DNA from: Kingdonia uniflora
Taxonomy: Eukaryota; Streptophyta; Magnoliopsida; Ranunculales; Circaeasteraceae
DNA length: 64,000 bases
Assembly: GCA_014058105.1 (NCBI GenBank)
Contig: JACGCM010000882.1
Span: forward strand, 620,001-684,000
Reading direction: 5' to 3'
Shown: in pieces, positions 1 to 10,863 of the stretch
How positions within the stretch are numbered: position 1 is the stretch's first letter
Layout: each line of letters begins with the position of its first letter
Notes under the pieces: generated by a model
Told to the model about the DNA's origin: nothing
The model's input: the letters and a program-made list of their open reading frames with translations, nothing else
Database searches by the model: none
Program-made: the position numbers and the translations under genes

Positions 1-416
1 AAATATTAGATTAACTAGAGTTGTTTTAGCTCAATATGCTACTTTTGTGTGTAATAAGACTTGTAAAAGTAGAGTAAATAATGTTTAAAGACTAAAGGAA
101 TGTAGTTTCTTAATTTGATGCTATGAAAAGTAAAGTGCTTGAAGAAAATAAAGCATATGCTTGTAGGACTTTGTTACCCAAAAAGGGTTTATTTACAATC
201 TTTTTGAAATTATATTTATGTTGGTACAAAATGGTTGATTGCTTCTACTAAACGACTCTACCAAGACATACAAAGATGGCGCGGAGCTGCTTTGAACAAC
301 TGGAAGAGAGATTACCCAGTATCTGTTAGTCGTCGACATTTTTCTACAACATTTAAAGAGTTCTCTCTCTCTCTCACACACAATTGGTTTCCCTGCCTGA
401 GGTGGGCTATGGCTTA
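1..416. other. unassigned DNA at left edge
   Basis: No recognised gene. A short open frame on + (235-417) reads an Arg/Trp-rich stretch (RLYQDIQRWRGAALNNWKRD) that looks more coding-like than its surroundings and could be an exon fragment, but I cannot assign it. Its frame runs on into the MITE that starts at 417, so the ORF as a whole is not a gene. Confidence 0.3.
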
Positions 417-792
417 GAGCATCCATAGCAGCCTCTATATAATAGGGAGTACTTTTGAGGAGTTTCAACCCAACTTTGATGTTGTGGATGTAGCAGACTC
501 CCTACAAAAAGGAGCCACATCACATAATTAACTACCTAAATCACTTCAAATTAGTTAAGTTTAAAAATAAGAGGCAAAAAATAACCTTTTTGTTTACTTT
601 AAACCTCTAAAGCAACTTTACACGTAATATAAGAGTCCTACGTGTCTCACCAAATATTTCTCTAGACTCCCCATACCTGAGGAGAGAGAAAGAGAAAAAT
701 AGGGATAGGGAGTCTCATCGGGAGTCTATAAAAGCCATTTTAATACTTTTTGCCTCCCTAAAATAAGTTTAGGGAGGCTGATGTGGATGCTC
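417..792. mobile_element. Harbinger/Tourist-type MITE with TTA target duplication
   Basis: The left end reads GAGCATCCATAGCAGCCTC and the right end is its imperfect inverse (GAGGCTGATGTGGATGCTC). TTA lies directly outside both ends (414-416 and 793-795). A 3-bp TWA target duplication with GAGCATC-type termini is typical of PIF/Harbinger MITEs in dicots. At 376 bp with no coding capacity, it would need a transposase from elsewhere. Confidence 0.75.
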
Positions 793-839
793 TTATGGGG
801 CTGTTATTTTGATGATGGGGCTGATTGATTTGGTTGATC

Positions 840-1025
840 TTAAAATTGCGGCACAAAGTATATTATATTGCCGAATCAGTTGACATCTTTAAAAGAACTG
901 CCCAATAATTCGGCATATTAGTAAAATTTCATGCCGAATGATTCGGCAATATTTACAATATTGACAAATGATTCGGCATTATTAGGCTAGTTTTACAAAT
1001 ATGCCCAATAATTAGGCATATCTAG
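840..1025. repeat. cluster of ATTCGGCA / TGCCGAAT motifs
   Basis: Six or so copies of an ATTCGGCA-like octamer occur in both orientations, including a perfect inverted pair around one G (TGCCGAATGATTCGGCA, near 933-949). No coding sequence is seen. It may be the subterminal region of a DNA transposon or a decayed LTR; the element type cannot be decided here. Confidence 0.4.
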
Positions 1026-1167
1026 GTGGATGCCCGCTAATTATCAAACCAGTCTCATGGCTTCTTCTTCATTTGTATCTCCCTCTCTTGTATTTATCTC
1101 TAAATATTCATGTTGGAGACCAACAAGGTAAGCTCACTCTCCTCTCAAATTCAAGATCACAAACTCT

Positions 1168-1290
1168 CAATATCATCACCCGAAGTTATAGTCTAGGAAT
1201 ATGATAGGTTGTGCATTTATAAGGGGTGCATTTAGATAGGTTTCACTGTAATATCATCACCCCAAGTTATATTCTACGAATATGATATCC
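1168..1290. repeat. 40-bp direct repeat
   Basis: A roughly 40-bp segment starting AATATCATCACCC and ending GAATATGATA occurs at about 1170-1207 and again at about 1249-1287 with a few substitutions. No function is evident. The surrounding 1050-2700 stretch has no recognisable gene. Confidence 0.5.
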
Positions 1291-1299
1291 GTGAGCCAT

Positions 1300-2700
1300 C
1301 TTATGAAGCATTTTTGTTCAGGGTGATGCATAAACCAAATTCATTCAGTTTTTCTGGTTCTTCATTTCATGTCAATAGTCTTGTCCCATTGGCAAACTTA
1401 CATAATTTTACCTCATTTTTGTTAGTTTATGTAAGGTTTTCGCGTTTTACTTATCTCAAGATTACCTGTTGCAATTCGAGAATAAGTGGTTTATGATACA
1501 TTTTATGACCTTTTTAATTAGCAATTTATGGTATATATTAATAGGCCTTATAGTGATTTCTCAGTTTTTTTCTCTGTTGAACTTTTATCATTATATCAGA
1601 CTAAAATGAACTTTGTATCATTAAGTATTTTACTCATCTGGAGCTCTCTAGGAAGTCTGTCTCTCAAAGCCAATATTATTGGGGGGTTAACTTTAGCCAA
1701 TATTATAATTAGTGATATGGATGTTATAAAAAGAATCGATGACAGAAATTTTAAGCGCTATCTAACGGTTGGGACTTAATTAATTTTACAAAGCCAAATG
1801 ATCTGAGCCATCAAATTAATCCTCGACGCAGGAGAATTGGGAAATGAAAGGCACTGATTAAATATTTGTCGATCACCTGTATCCTTAGTAGTACATATGT
1901 TCTTTAATTTTTAGATGATGTATATTGGCCCATCTACGTATGCACTATATGAGTAATTTATACCACTGAAAGTCTAATTACGGAGTACTTAATGCTAGCG
2001 CAACATCTTTCCTCGTTGGGGTTTGCAAATGTGAAATGGGGTAAAAGCACTTTCATTAAGTATGATTTCCAAATTTTGTTGCCGGATGAAGTTATTCTAG
2101 TACTGCCAGAAAAAGATGTTGATTTATGTTCATAGCTTCTTAATTTTCTTTATTGTATGCCAATAAAGATTCCCCCATTAGGAACCCCATAGCCCATAGG
2201 ACTTTAAACTTCCATTACAAACATTCAATAATTTGCAAAAATATGACTTTCTGATTAAAAAAAATTAAAATTTAAGAGATAAAACTTTGATGTTTGCAAC
2301 GGTAATTTCTAATGAGAATATGAAACAAAAATTTAAGAAAAACCATCCGTCCACATATTTCAGTACTTCAACCTCTCAACTATTTCTTTAACCTTATTTT
2401 CGGCGTTGCAAGCTAGCTTTCAATACCCTATCTTGCGATTAAACTCTCTTAGTTCTGCCACGAATATGCATGTACCTTCAGCTATTTTCAACTAAGTTTA
2501 CATTTTTGAAGTTTTTTTTGGTGAAAAAATAATCAAGAACTTAGTAATTAGTTTCTCCCAATATCTTAACATAAAAACTTTCCTATCTTCATTTTAGTTT
2601 TATTTGGTGATATAGAAGGTTCATATGTTTATGTGAATTAAGGAAGATACAAGCATAACTTTGTTATACTACGTACGTACCTTCTACCTTCCATCGAGGT
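1300..2700. other. no recognisable gene
   Basis: AT-rich sequence with short open frames on + (1314-1496 and 1528-1779) whose translations are low-complexity and hydrophobic and match no family I know. I see no element ends or RNA genes here. Confidence 0.4.
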
Positions 2701-2765
2701 CATACATAACATATACATGTATAATGAATTATGCATGAAACTCAGAGAAAGAACGGTGGGTTGAC

Positions 2766-3420
2766 ATGGAAGAGGCTGAAAATGAGTACCATGGTGAGGA
2801 AGATAATAGTAGTGTTGGTGAAGATTTAAGGGATGAGGATACCGATAGTGCCTCGAACGAAAAAGAGAAAGATGTGGTTGATAACTCTGAAGAAGTAATA
2901 AAAAAACTTTATCGTAACTTAAGCGTTTAGTTAAGAAGTTTAAGCCTGATGTAATTGGGATAGCTGTACCCGAAATTACTCCAAAAATTCTTGGTATTGA
3001 AGGGTATGATCAAGGAATGTTTACTAATCACTTAGATGAAATATTAGGAAATATTTGGATTTTGTGGAGAAATGGCATTACTTGTTCTGCAGTTGATGTT
3101 TCTGTACAACAAATGACACTTGATTGCAATGATGTGAGAATTACCTTTGTGCATGCTCAGTGCTTGAGAATGGACAGAGTTGATCTATGGAAGAGTTTAG
3201 CATTCTTAGTAGTACTCAGAAACCATGCTTAGTACTGGGGGACTTCAACGTTATTCTTAGATCTAATGAGAAGAAAGGTGGTAGGGTACCATTTAGACCT
3301 GCTATGAAAGAATTTGAAAATAAAATTGTCGCAAGTGGACTAATGGAGTGCAATTAAAAGGGTTCTGAGTTCACCTGGTGCAATAATCAAAATGGAAAGA
3401 ACAGGATTTTAAGCTGTCAG
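2766..3420 (+). pseudogene. LINE ORF2 N-terminal fragment (endonuclease domain)
   Basis: An ATG at 2766 opens a short acidic frame (Glu/Asp/Ser-rich, about 54 codons, stop near 2930). The next frame (about 2930-3232) resembles plant non-LTR retrotransposon AP-type endonuclease, e.g. VKKFKPDVIGIA. Another frame (about 3230-3400) has LVLGDFNVILRSNEKKGG and SEFTWCNNQNG, the GDFN catalytic motif and conserved downstream Trp block. Reading needs at least two frame changes and crosses a TAA near 3357. No reverse transcriptase follows, so it is a truncated, dead LINE copy. Confidence 0.65.
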
Positions 3421-3479
3421 GAATATATACTCATAGTGCCAATTTATTTGATCGTCAAGTTTGAAGCATTTTTCTATGA

Positions 3480-5190
3480 AATGCAGAATAGAAACATGGC
3501 ATATACATGGTGCTACCATACACATCAGTAAGCTGGTTAGATTAATACATATAAAAGTTCAGTAGTCTGAGGTGGGTGAACCGATCAGGCAAGTATTGTT
3601 CATGATCGATCCTTTTGTTTACTAACATATATACAACAGATCAATATAAAGAAGGGTTTATGTTCTTTATTCCTAATTCTTTTTTATTTAAGGTTATCTT
3701 CCAAATAAAATAAAATTACATTCATTGTGCCAGGTCAAATTGTTGTGGATCTAGTTTAGGCCAGGTTGGTCTGACTACCTCAGGTTGAGTAGGGTATTTT
3801 TCATGAAACAATCGGCTCAAGTTGCAGCCATGCGTGGAGGACATTATCTACGATATCAGTCCCAGTTGAATGTCTGTCTTATAGCATGCCCAAAACTGAA
3901 AGAGATGACAGACACAGTATCAACATTTGAGGTCCCTCGTAAACATGATTTGTTTTAAGCTCATAACAAGAATTCAGTGCAGCATACACAGATAGGCCAA
4001 AAAAAAAAAAAAACTTCTCTATAATATTGTATCTTGAAGCCGATTTAGATGAGCACTTAGGCTCAAAATTTATTTTGTGACAATTTAATCAAATTATACA
4101 TTGTGTTCTAAGTGTAGTAAAGTCCGAAACAAGAACTCAAAGCAACGGTTCCAGTAAAATCACCACCCAAAGACAACATTGAGAACTAACATGATATAAA
4201 GCATCAAAGATTTAACTTCAACCCCAATTTATAGGATATTTGAAGATAGCCTTTTGATGGGAAACAGACTTGAAACCATCCATCGCTTGTCCAGCTTTAC
4301 ATTATATTCGAATAAAATTTGAACGCCGTTAATCCAAATTACAAAGAAATTTGAATGAACATATACTCCAGTAATTTCAAATTAGCGACAAATCTGAGAG
4401 ATGATGATAGTCGATAATAAAATCACTTGTCTGTTAGATAAAAAAAATATCTACTAGTAAGTTGACTACAACCCTTTGATACATTTGCACTATTATAAAT
4501 ATTGAAACCATAACATACTTACTGAAGATCAGGAGCTTTATCTACATACTTCAGGAGATCAGGAATTACATGAGTCCATCACTACAAACTTACATAATGG
4601 GTGCTTTATCAATACCAAATATATGTGGGTGTTTTTTCTTCATATTTCAAAAGTTCCAGCTGGTCTGTATAAAATTAATAGAGGCAGCATTACACATTGT
4701 CAAAAATCCTGACCAACTTCATATTTATAAAGTAACATTGCAATAGATAAATAATAACAGGACAAAACTTAAATGATACCATTTTAGGTCTTCCGAATAT
4801 TTTCTGATACTCACGTTACGATTTGTTAACCTCAAGAAATAGCAAATCGTAGTTGCAAATTCAATATCCAGCCAGTAACTTGTTGAAGTCATCACTACAT
4901 CTTCCAGTAACCGAGAGGACACTACATTTTCCCCAAGAGTAGAAAAGTATTTTGCACGCTCAAATGCGGAAGCATGAGAGCTAAAAACATTGACAGAACC
5001 GACGTTTTAAGATACCCAAACCAAACTGTTCCATAGGAAGCAGTCCCAAATTAGTCCATGGCTCATCTACGTACCAAAGGTTTCCAAATCAAATTGCTGT
5101 AACCTAAACTTAAGACTGCAAATTCCCTTCATCCAAAATGTAAATAACTTCCAAGGTGAAGTAAAGTTTCTTCAAATTGGTCATAACTGT
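3480..5190. other. no confident gene; 3' flank of mTERF
   Basis: No family-level match. Around 4522-4552 the minus strand reads YVDKAPDLQ followed by a stop, echoing the C-terminus of the neighbouring mTERF protein (YVDEAPDL). That suggests a small remnant of another tandem mTERF copy, or a duplicated 3' end. An A-tract lies near 4000-4013. Confidence 0.35.
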
Positions 5191-5273
5191 AGAAAGAGTT
5201 AATCAGATAACAAAAGATAAAGCATCTTCAATTAAGATGGCTACTTTCTCCTATGTCGGAATCTGAAATCAGA

Positions 5274-6404
5274 TTATATTAGGAGTTTTATCCACATATT
5301 CCGTAGATCAGGAGCTTCATCTACGTACTTCATCACATATCTCTGCAGAAACTTTTCATTGGATAGAGTTACAACTGAAAAGAGATTAGGCTTCTTCTTC
5401 ATCAATCCCCTTGAGATTAATATGTTCAACACATCATTCCGGGGATTCAACACTTTCTCCAAGCTGTAATTAAGCAATACAGGCTTTAATGCGATGTCCT
5501 TAGGGTCATAACCAACTTCTTTCGTTAAAAACCCCATTTTTGTTCTTATGTTTTGTTCAGATTTTGCCAGCATATAGGGAAATTTTCTAAATGCAGATAA
5601 AGTTTCCAATTCTGACCACCCGCAGCTCTTATACACCTTGAACTTTCCCTCGAGAGTAGCTTTGCTCATGCTTGTTATCACAGAAACAGCATGAATAAAC
5701 AATCCCGAATTCCTCTTTAACCCGAATTCATCAACTTGAGTTAAGGCACCTTGAAGCAAATCAGGTGAACGGGTGAACACCTTTGGTTGATGTAATAGGA
5801 AAAAGGAAATCTGTTTATCAGAGACCCCGCTTTTGCGTAGAACCCCAACATTCCAAACTACATTGTTGTGACATACGGTGTTAAAGAGCCAATTGGATCT
5901 CTTGAGAGCCCTAACTATGATTTCGTTGGAGTAATGCAATGACCTGAGAGATTCAACAGTTGGGATGATACTATTATTGATATCTCTGGTGAGAATATAG
6001 GGGCAACCAACAATTAGATCAGCGAGAGTGGAGCCAAAGAATCCTAGGCCTTCAAGGCAGTTGAGTTTGGGTTTAAGGGTTTTCTCGACATTGGAAGATA
6101 GTAATTGGGGATACCTAGAGAAAATACTTGTGATCTGGGCATCAGTATAACATAGACATTGTTTGAAGAAAGCAGGTACAACATTCAAACTAGAAGGCGA
6201 GGCGGAGCGAGAGAAGCCTTTGGAAGCAGAGATTGCTCTGTTCCTTGGGAAGCCATATGTGTTTACAAGGTGATCAACCACAAGAGGGTTTTTAGGAGCC
6301 TCAGATGGATTCTGGATTGAGGTGGTTGAAAATGGAGTTAGGGTTCTGAAATTATATAAACTATTTCTACTTGTATCAACAAATCTCTTACAGAAACAAT
6401 TCAT
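5274..6404 (-). CDS. mTERF family protein (mitochondrial/plastid transcription termination factor)
   Basis: An uninterrupted single-exon frame of 376 codons. The start beginning MNCFCKRFVDTSRN is followed by a Ser/Thr/Arg-rich, acid-poor segment consistent with an organelle presequence. The body has repeated mTERF helices with the usual Pro-x-Leu/hydrophobic spacing (FSRYPQLLSSNVEKTL, FLLHQPKVFTRSPDLL, FRKFPYMLAKSEQNI). It ends with the family's C-terminal block (GLMKKKPNLFSVVTLSNEKF, then YVDEAPDL). Plant mTERFs bind organellar nucleic acid and affect transcription or splicing; the exact target cannot be read from sequence. Length is normal for the intronless plant subfamily. A degraded paralogue lies at 19.6-20.7 kb in the same orientation. 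This is the best-supported functional gene in the window. Confidence 0.9.
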   Translation of the reverse strand: MNCFCKRFVDTSRNSLYNFRTLTPFSTTSIQNPSEAPKNPLVVDHLVNTYGFPRNRAISASKGFSRSASPSSLNVVPAFFKQCLCYTDAQITSIFSRYPQLLSSNVEKTLKPKLNCLEGLGFFGSTLADLIVGCPYILTRDINNSIIPTVESLRSLHYSNEIIVRALKRSNWLFNTVCHNNVVWNVGVLRKSGVSDKQISFFLLHQPKVFTRSPDLLQGALTQVDEFGLKRNSGLFIHAVSVITSMSKATLEGKFKVYKSCGWSELETLSAFRKFPYMLAKSEQNIRTKMGFLTKEVGYDPKDIALKPVLLNYSLEKVLNPRNDVLNILISRGLMKKKPNLFSVVTLSNEKFLQRYVMKYVDEAPDLRNMWIKLLI

Positions 6405-6546
6405 ATCTATTTCGAATTGAAATCGTAAATTACCTCAACTCTGATTTCAGATCCTTGAGCTATTTTGAGTCTAAGGTTTTAGGCTTCTTGGAAAGAGTCC
6501 AGACACTCTTCACAATACATCCATTCTGAGAGCATCTCCAACAGCC

Positions 6547-7084
6547 TACGGCTGGTAGTTTGGGCTAAAGCCCATGGCCCGGCCCGGAAAAATCTAGCCC
6601 AAACCGGCCCGGCATTCTCTTTGGGCCAGCCCAACTAATTGCATCTGCTGGCTGTGGGCCACCTTCTTTAGGCAGCGGCCTGACCCAAGCCCGGCCCGAA
6701 AGTGACACAAAGCCCGGCCCAAACTAGCCTAAGTGTTTTAAAAAGCCGTTAATATATGGAGAAATGGGTTTTAGAATGCCCGAACCCCCTATTTCAGGGT
6801 TTTTTTTAAATACATATAATGAATTTTTACTTTTTGTCCTATAAGATATATAATATATTTCATTTAAACATGAATTTCATTAGTACATCGACCTAAAACG
6901 TCCATTTTAAAGCCCGACCTGTTAAGCCCGACCCAAAATGGCCCGTTGAAACCTGACCCGTACTAGCTCGATTATACCATGGGCGAGCCATGGGCTGAAG
7001 TAGGTTAACGCTGGGCCGACCCGGCCCGAATAATGTACATAGCCCAGCCCGAGCCCGACTCGACCGCTCAAACTGCTAGCCCTA
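6547..7084. mobile_element. hAT-type non-autonomous element, rich in GCCCGGCCC
   Basis: The ends form imperfect inverted repeats: TACGGCTGGTAGTTTGGGC at the left, and AAACTGCTAGCCCTA at the right, whose inverse begins TAGGGCTAGCAGTTT. Flanking 8-mers CAACAGCC (6539-6546) and CAACAGTC (7085-7092) match at 7 of 8 positions, as expected for a hAT target duplication. The interior is dense in GGCCCGGCCC and GCCCGACC repeats and has no ORF. The paralogous mTERF flank at about 20805-20830 lacks the insertion, which supports the boundaries. Confidence 0.65.
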
Positions 7085-7092
7085 CAACAGTC

Positions 7093-7434
7093 TAGTAGTT
7101 ATGTGAGTTTTACGATGAGTCTAACAAGTGTGAGCTTCTTCAAATTTAGAGCAATCTATTGTGACATAATCAAAGACCCGCGTTAGGAGGTCTTTTTGGG
7201 ATAGATATGGGTGCCAAAAAGATGTTTGTGACGTCAGCCATGGAGGAGTGTCCAGTCATAAAAATACCTAAATTACCCTCTTAGCTTAAACTTGCATAAT
7301 TCATAAAAAAAGGGTAAACTTGTAAAATATATGTCTCATATCTCCGCCGATTTTTGATCTTTCTCTACCGAGTCTTCTCCAACGAGAGAAAAAATCTCCT
7401 CTCTCCTATAAAATTACTAATTAGGGTTATTCGA
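7093..7434. other. no recognisable gene
   Basis: AT-rich spacer between the hAT element and the PPR fragment; nothing recognisable. Confidence 0.4.
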
Positions 7435-7690
7435 TGACCCACAGATTCATTCCAAAAGCGGTGAGGTTGGTTTTAGCTCATTTCTGCAAATTGAGTTGGT
7501 GAACTTGTATGCAAAATGCGAGGATATTGGATTGAGAGAAACATGTTTGATGAAATACTTAAGAGGGTTGTGGATGCTTGGAATGCTAGGATTAGTGAAT
7601 ATGCCTCAATGGGCTTGGTTTGTGAGGTTTGAAGGCAAGAGTTTTGCCAGATGAGGTTACAATGGTTATTGTGATTGCAGTTTTTGCAGC
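7435..7690 (+). pseudogene. PPR protein fragment
   Basis: Split across frames, the translation shows PPR helix signatures: LQIELVNLYAKCEDIG, then MFDEILKRVVDAWNARISEY with ASMGL, then VLPDEVTMVIVIAVFAA. These match the order ALVDMYAKCG / VFDEM..VVSWNAMISGYA / PDEVT of PLS-type plant PPR proteins, which are organellar RNA-binding factors. At least two frameshifts are present. The fragment stops where a CACTA terminus begins, so it is a decayed exon piece interrupted by a transposon. Confidence 0.65.
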
Positions 7691-8000
7691 CACTACACCA
7701 ATTTTACTAAATTACCACGGACCTTATCTTTGGTAATAGTCATTTTGCCACGGATAAAGTTTGTAGTAGAGGTCTGTAGTAAAAGGTTATTGGCAATATT
7801 TTTATCAGGGAGTATATCTGTGGTTATCTAATTTATATTGATATGGAGTAAATCCGTGGCAATTTTTTTACCACAGAGTTTTATCTATGGTTATCTAATT
7901 TATATTAATATGGAGTAAATCCGTGGCAACTTTTTTACCCATTTTTCCATGGATAAAGTTCGTGGTAATTTTATTTTCTTTAAAAAAAAAACTAAAAAAA
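7691..8000 (+). mobile_element. CACTA (En/Spm) transposon 5' end with subterminal repeats
   Basis: Begins CACTACACCAATTTTAC, a typical plant CACTA terminus. The next 300 bp carry repeated TTACCACGGA / CCGTGGCAA motifs in both orientations (about eight copies), as in the subterminal arrays where the transposase binds. No matching 3' terminus (TTGGTGTAGTG) was found, so the right end is lost or diverged. It cuts the PPR fragment on its left and precedes cohesin and PHD-finger exon fragments. Confidence 0.6.
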
Positions 8001-8219
8001 CTGTAATACTACACTCCTGAACCTGCAAAGCACTCACAATCCTCCAACAATACATTTCATACATACTAATGATACATGGACAAAAAATAGATATCCAAGA
8101 AATCCCTCATTCCATAAACATTAAAAGATCCAAATACAATTGTTCCATATGCTAAAAGAACATATGTATAAGAGAAAAGGAAGAAAGAATAGAGGGTTCA
8201 TAAGTCCATAGATCAGATT

Positions 8220-8514
8220 TACAAGATCTGGAAATTAGGATGTCATCATAAGCCACTATTTGTTGAACTTTCACCAGATCATGGGTAGCAAGAACTGCAA
8301 TTAAAAACAACCAATGTTTAAGATGATCTTTTAGTCGATGGGATGATCATAGAAGTTCTGAATACAACTATGAAAACGAACAAGAAAGAGATTTTTATAC
8401 CACAGGTCTGGTAAAATAGTTGGGCTGCTTTTTTCTGAGTCAGTCCGAATGCTAACTGGTCAAGATATTTGATTTGAGGGGCTCCCGGTGTATCGAAATG
8501 GGTCTTCAAATGCC
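8220..8514 (-). pseudogene. RAD21/SCC1 cohesin C-terminal exons (fragment)
   Basis: Two exon-like blocks on the minus strand. The upstream one (about 8412-8514) follows an acceptor-like TTGTTAG and encodes a segment including KYLDQLAFGLTQKKAAQLFY and QTC, ending at a GT donor. The downstream one (about 8220-8297) follows TTAATTGCAG and encodes VLATHDLVKVQQIVAYDDIL followed by IS. Joining across the intron gives an in-frame YQTC-VLA junction. This matches the winged-helix C-terminus of plant sister-chromatid cohesion 1 proteins (family pattern AAxLFYQTCVLA). No other cohesin exons are nearby, so this is a captured or truncated fragment. Confidence 0.6.
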
Positions 8515-9009
8515 TAACAATATAAAATTTTCATGACAGTTATGCCCAACAGCTACGACGGCGACGATAGCATGGTTGCGTAATGGCTGCCCTCACTCTT
8601 TAAATGAGGTGAGGGTGAGTCGGGAGAATCCTCCTATCTCGATTATTGGAGCTCAATTTAGGAGGTAGAGTGGCAATATCCCTCCCATCTCCTAATCCTA
8701 CAGACACCTGCTAATATGGAGTATTTCACTTATCCGTAAAATGTTTTAGTCTCTGCGCCCGCAGTGAAACTACCAACCAAGTACGAAAAGAACTGGAAGT
8801 AATATACCGTATCAGTAAACAATTTTCATAGAGAGGCAGGTCAATACATACAAAATTCCACTTGTTTCTATAGACGCTAATTTCACATATTCTACTCACG
8901 AGCTTATGACATAAACAACAATCTTTGACAAATAAAAAGATGAATGGCAGAAACACAAGAAGAAAAAAAACTACAAATTCTAAGATCTTAAACCAGCTAA
9001 ACAGTCTCA

Positions 9010-9417
9010 CCTTTCCTTGCCAATCACTACTCGTTGCAACTATAGGAATTTTTGTGACCTCTACTCCCAAAATTCGTATGATCCCAGCCGATACCACATA
9101 TGAGCTGCAAGAGATAAAGTCTGATAAGATGACACACAGTTAAGCTAATAAAATAATATGCTTCTAAGAAATAGTTCGTACTTGACTGTCAATATTGCAC
9201 AATACATCCCTCCAAACTCTTGGACCTTTGAGTTTATTCTGCAATACAATTATAGAAGAAAACAATTAAAAATCTAATTCTACTGCACGATATAAAAGAA
9301 CATTAAGCAGACGAACGACAATAGAAATGGGAAAAAAAATCTTTATTCACCCATAAACCATGGAGGGAATGAGGTCACAGCCTATTTCTGAATCAACTAT
9401 AGGGTCAAAACGGTCCT
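9010..9417 (-). pseudogene. PHD-finger / GNAT acyltransferase protein exons (IDM1-like fragment)
   Basis: Three consecutive minus-strand exons with good splice signals. About 9355-9417 encodes DRFDPIVDSEIGCDLIPSMV with YG, between TTCTCAG and GTGAAT. About 9185-9232 encodes VQEFGGMYCAILTVN. About 9010-9105 encodes SYVVSAGIIRILGVEVTKIP followed by IVATSSDWQGK and a GTGAGA donor. Order and phase match the acetyltransferase part of plant Acyl-CoA N-acyltransferase/PHD proteins (DRFDPIVD..MVYG, EFGGMYCAIL, VATS..QGKGYF), chromatin factors in the nucleus. The PHD region and remaining GNAT exons are missing. A long frame through 8726-9097 merely reads on from the last exon into its intron. Confidence 0.65.
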
Positions 9418-9530
9418 GAGAAATATGAATTTTAGAGAGAGATAATTAACAGCTGTGATGACATGATATAAGAATGCAGCGAAGTACAAAAAAATGCAGA
9501 ATACAAGAGACAATGTGATGTAACGCATCA

Positions 9531-9620
9531 TTTTTGATTATGTTGGGAACAAATCATTTATGCTTAATACGATTTACTTTTCTAGTACCTTTTTGATTAT
9601 GTTGGGAACAAATCATTTGT
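9531..9620. repeat. short tandem duplication
   Basis: TTTTTGATTATGTTGGGAAC followed by AAATCATTT occurs at about 9531 and again at about 9590, a period of 59 bp. No gene is present. Confidence 0.5.
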
Positions 9621-9769
9621 ATTTAATAAAGTGCTCGTGACACACACTCAGTATTCATCTATGAGATTTTACTTTTGTTCTAATTGTGATTATTCAAATT
9701 ATTGCTTGGAATAATAGTTAATTTGTTGTATAAATAGTTCTTAATCTTCTATATATGCAGGTAGCCCAT

Positions 9770-9900
9770 GGATATTTATACTCATAGAATACTAATTGAT
9801 AATAGGACGAGTCGCGACACATGTCTTGTTGACAGTGGTACCACACACTCGATCCTTTGAGATAAACGGTATTTCTCAAACTTGACTGCGTATGTCGGGG
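9770..9900 (+). pseudogene. copia-type protease remnant
   Basis: The + frame reads DTCLVDSGTTHSIL, a stop, then DKRYFSNL. This is the Ty1/copia aspartic protease active-site region (DSGTTH) with one nonsense change where Arg is usual (CGA to TGA). The rest of pol is absent. Confidence 0.55.
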
Positions 9901-10320
9901 AATGATCTCCGAATTATCTCAACTTCAACTTCTGCACCTCAACAAAAACTCTTTCTTCGTAAACCATTCTTCGAGTCTTCACCATTGTCAATCTAGACTT
10001 CCAGAGAATTTTAAAAATAACAGCGTACTTTGCCACAATCCTCGGTATAGGTACTATTTATAGAACCCTATATTTAATGTACATGTACGTTTCCCAAGCG
10101 TCATTATTTAAAACAGGTAAAACTCTCAAATCCCAAACGTCGCGTACATCAATATTTCCATCACCATTCAATGCATAAACATCCCCCCATAAAAATATAC
10201 ACATTTTCCATACAGTCAAATCCACATTAATACTTCCTTCATTTTCAACTTCCAAACCCATATACCCATAAATTCTTTCTCAACCAAAGTCACTCGTGAC
10301 TTCGGTTGTGAGGGGGTGAT

Positions 10321-10863
10321 TGTAGGGACATATCCCTCAATCTAACCTAATTCGATCTACCTCCATATCAGACTCACGCATTCTACATGTGACATAAACA
10401 ATCAGAATTGACACCTACGCCATGAACTGAAGAAGAACGTGGGTTGAGCACAACAGAAAAGCATGAACAAGTCAAAGACACATGTCTCTCATGAACTTAG
10501 CAATTACTCAGTCAAGCACCACTTACCACAATGTTCAAAGAACGTGCTTCACCACAATAGAGAACTGCGGACAAGGCCTATATAAAGAAAAAATTCCAGA
10601 AGAGACAATGACCAGAAAAATATACGAGAAATCACCAAGAAAACTATATTTTTAGATTCTCAAAACACTAAACTTTTTATTTACAAGATCAAACATTTCT
10701 AGTTTGAGAGATCACTTGTAATAAGATATCAGCCTCAAGAAATAAAAGTCACTGTTACTAAAAACCATCAACTTGAGGTCGTAGTTTTTTACCTATTCAT
10801 ATGTTTTCCACACTAAGTCACCTGTGTCATTTCTTATCTTTTATTAGTTTTGTCACATGAACA
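10321..10863 (+). mobile_element. LTR of a degraded retrotransposon
   Basis: Starts TGTAGGGACATATCCC directly after a purine run (GTGAGGGGGTGAT, polypurine-tract-like). It ends ACATGAACA, directly before TGGTGTAAGAGC at 10865, close to the tRNA-Met primer site TGGTATCAGAGC. It contains a TATA box (CCTATATAAAG, about 10578-10588). A diverged partial copy of its 3' part recurs at about 11085-11180 (GAGGTCATAGTTTTTAACC) followed by another TGGTATAAAG-like site. Having both a PPT on the left and a PBS on the right suggests a tandem or recombined arrangement. Confidence 0.5.

Noticed and set aside
8726..9097. 123-codon membrane-like protein on -
   Set aside because: Only its first 30 codons are coding (a PHD/GNAT exon); the hydrophobic remainder is intron read-through past a GTGAGA donor.
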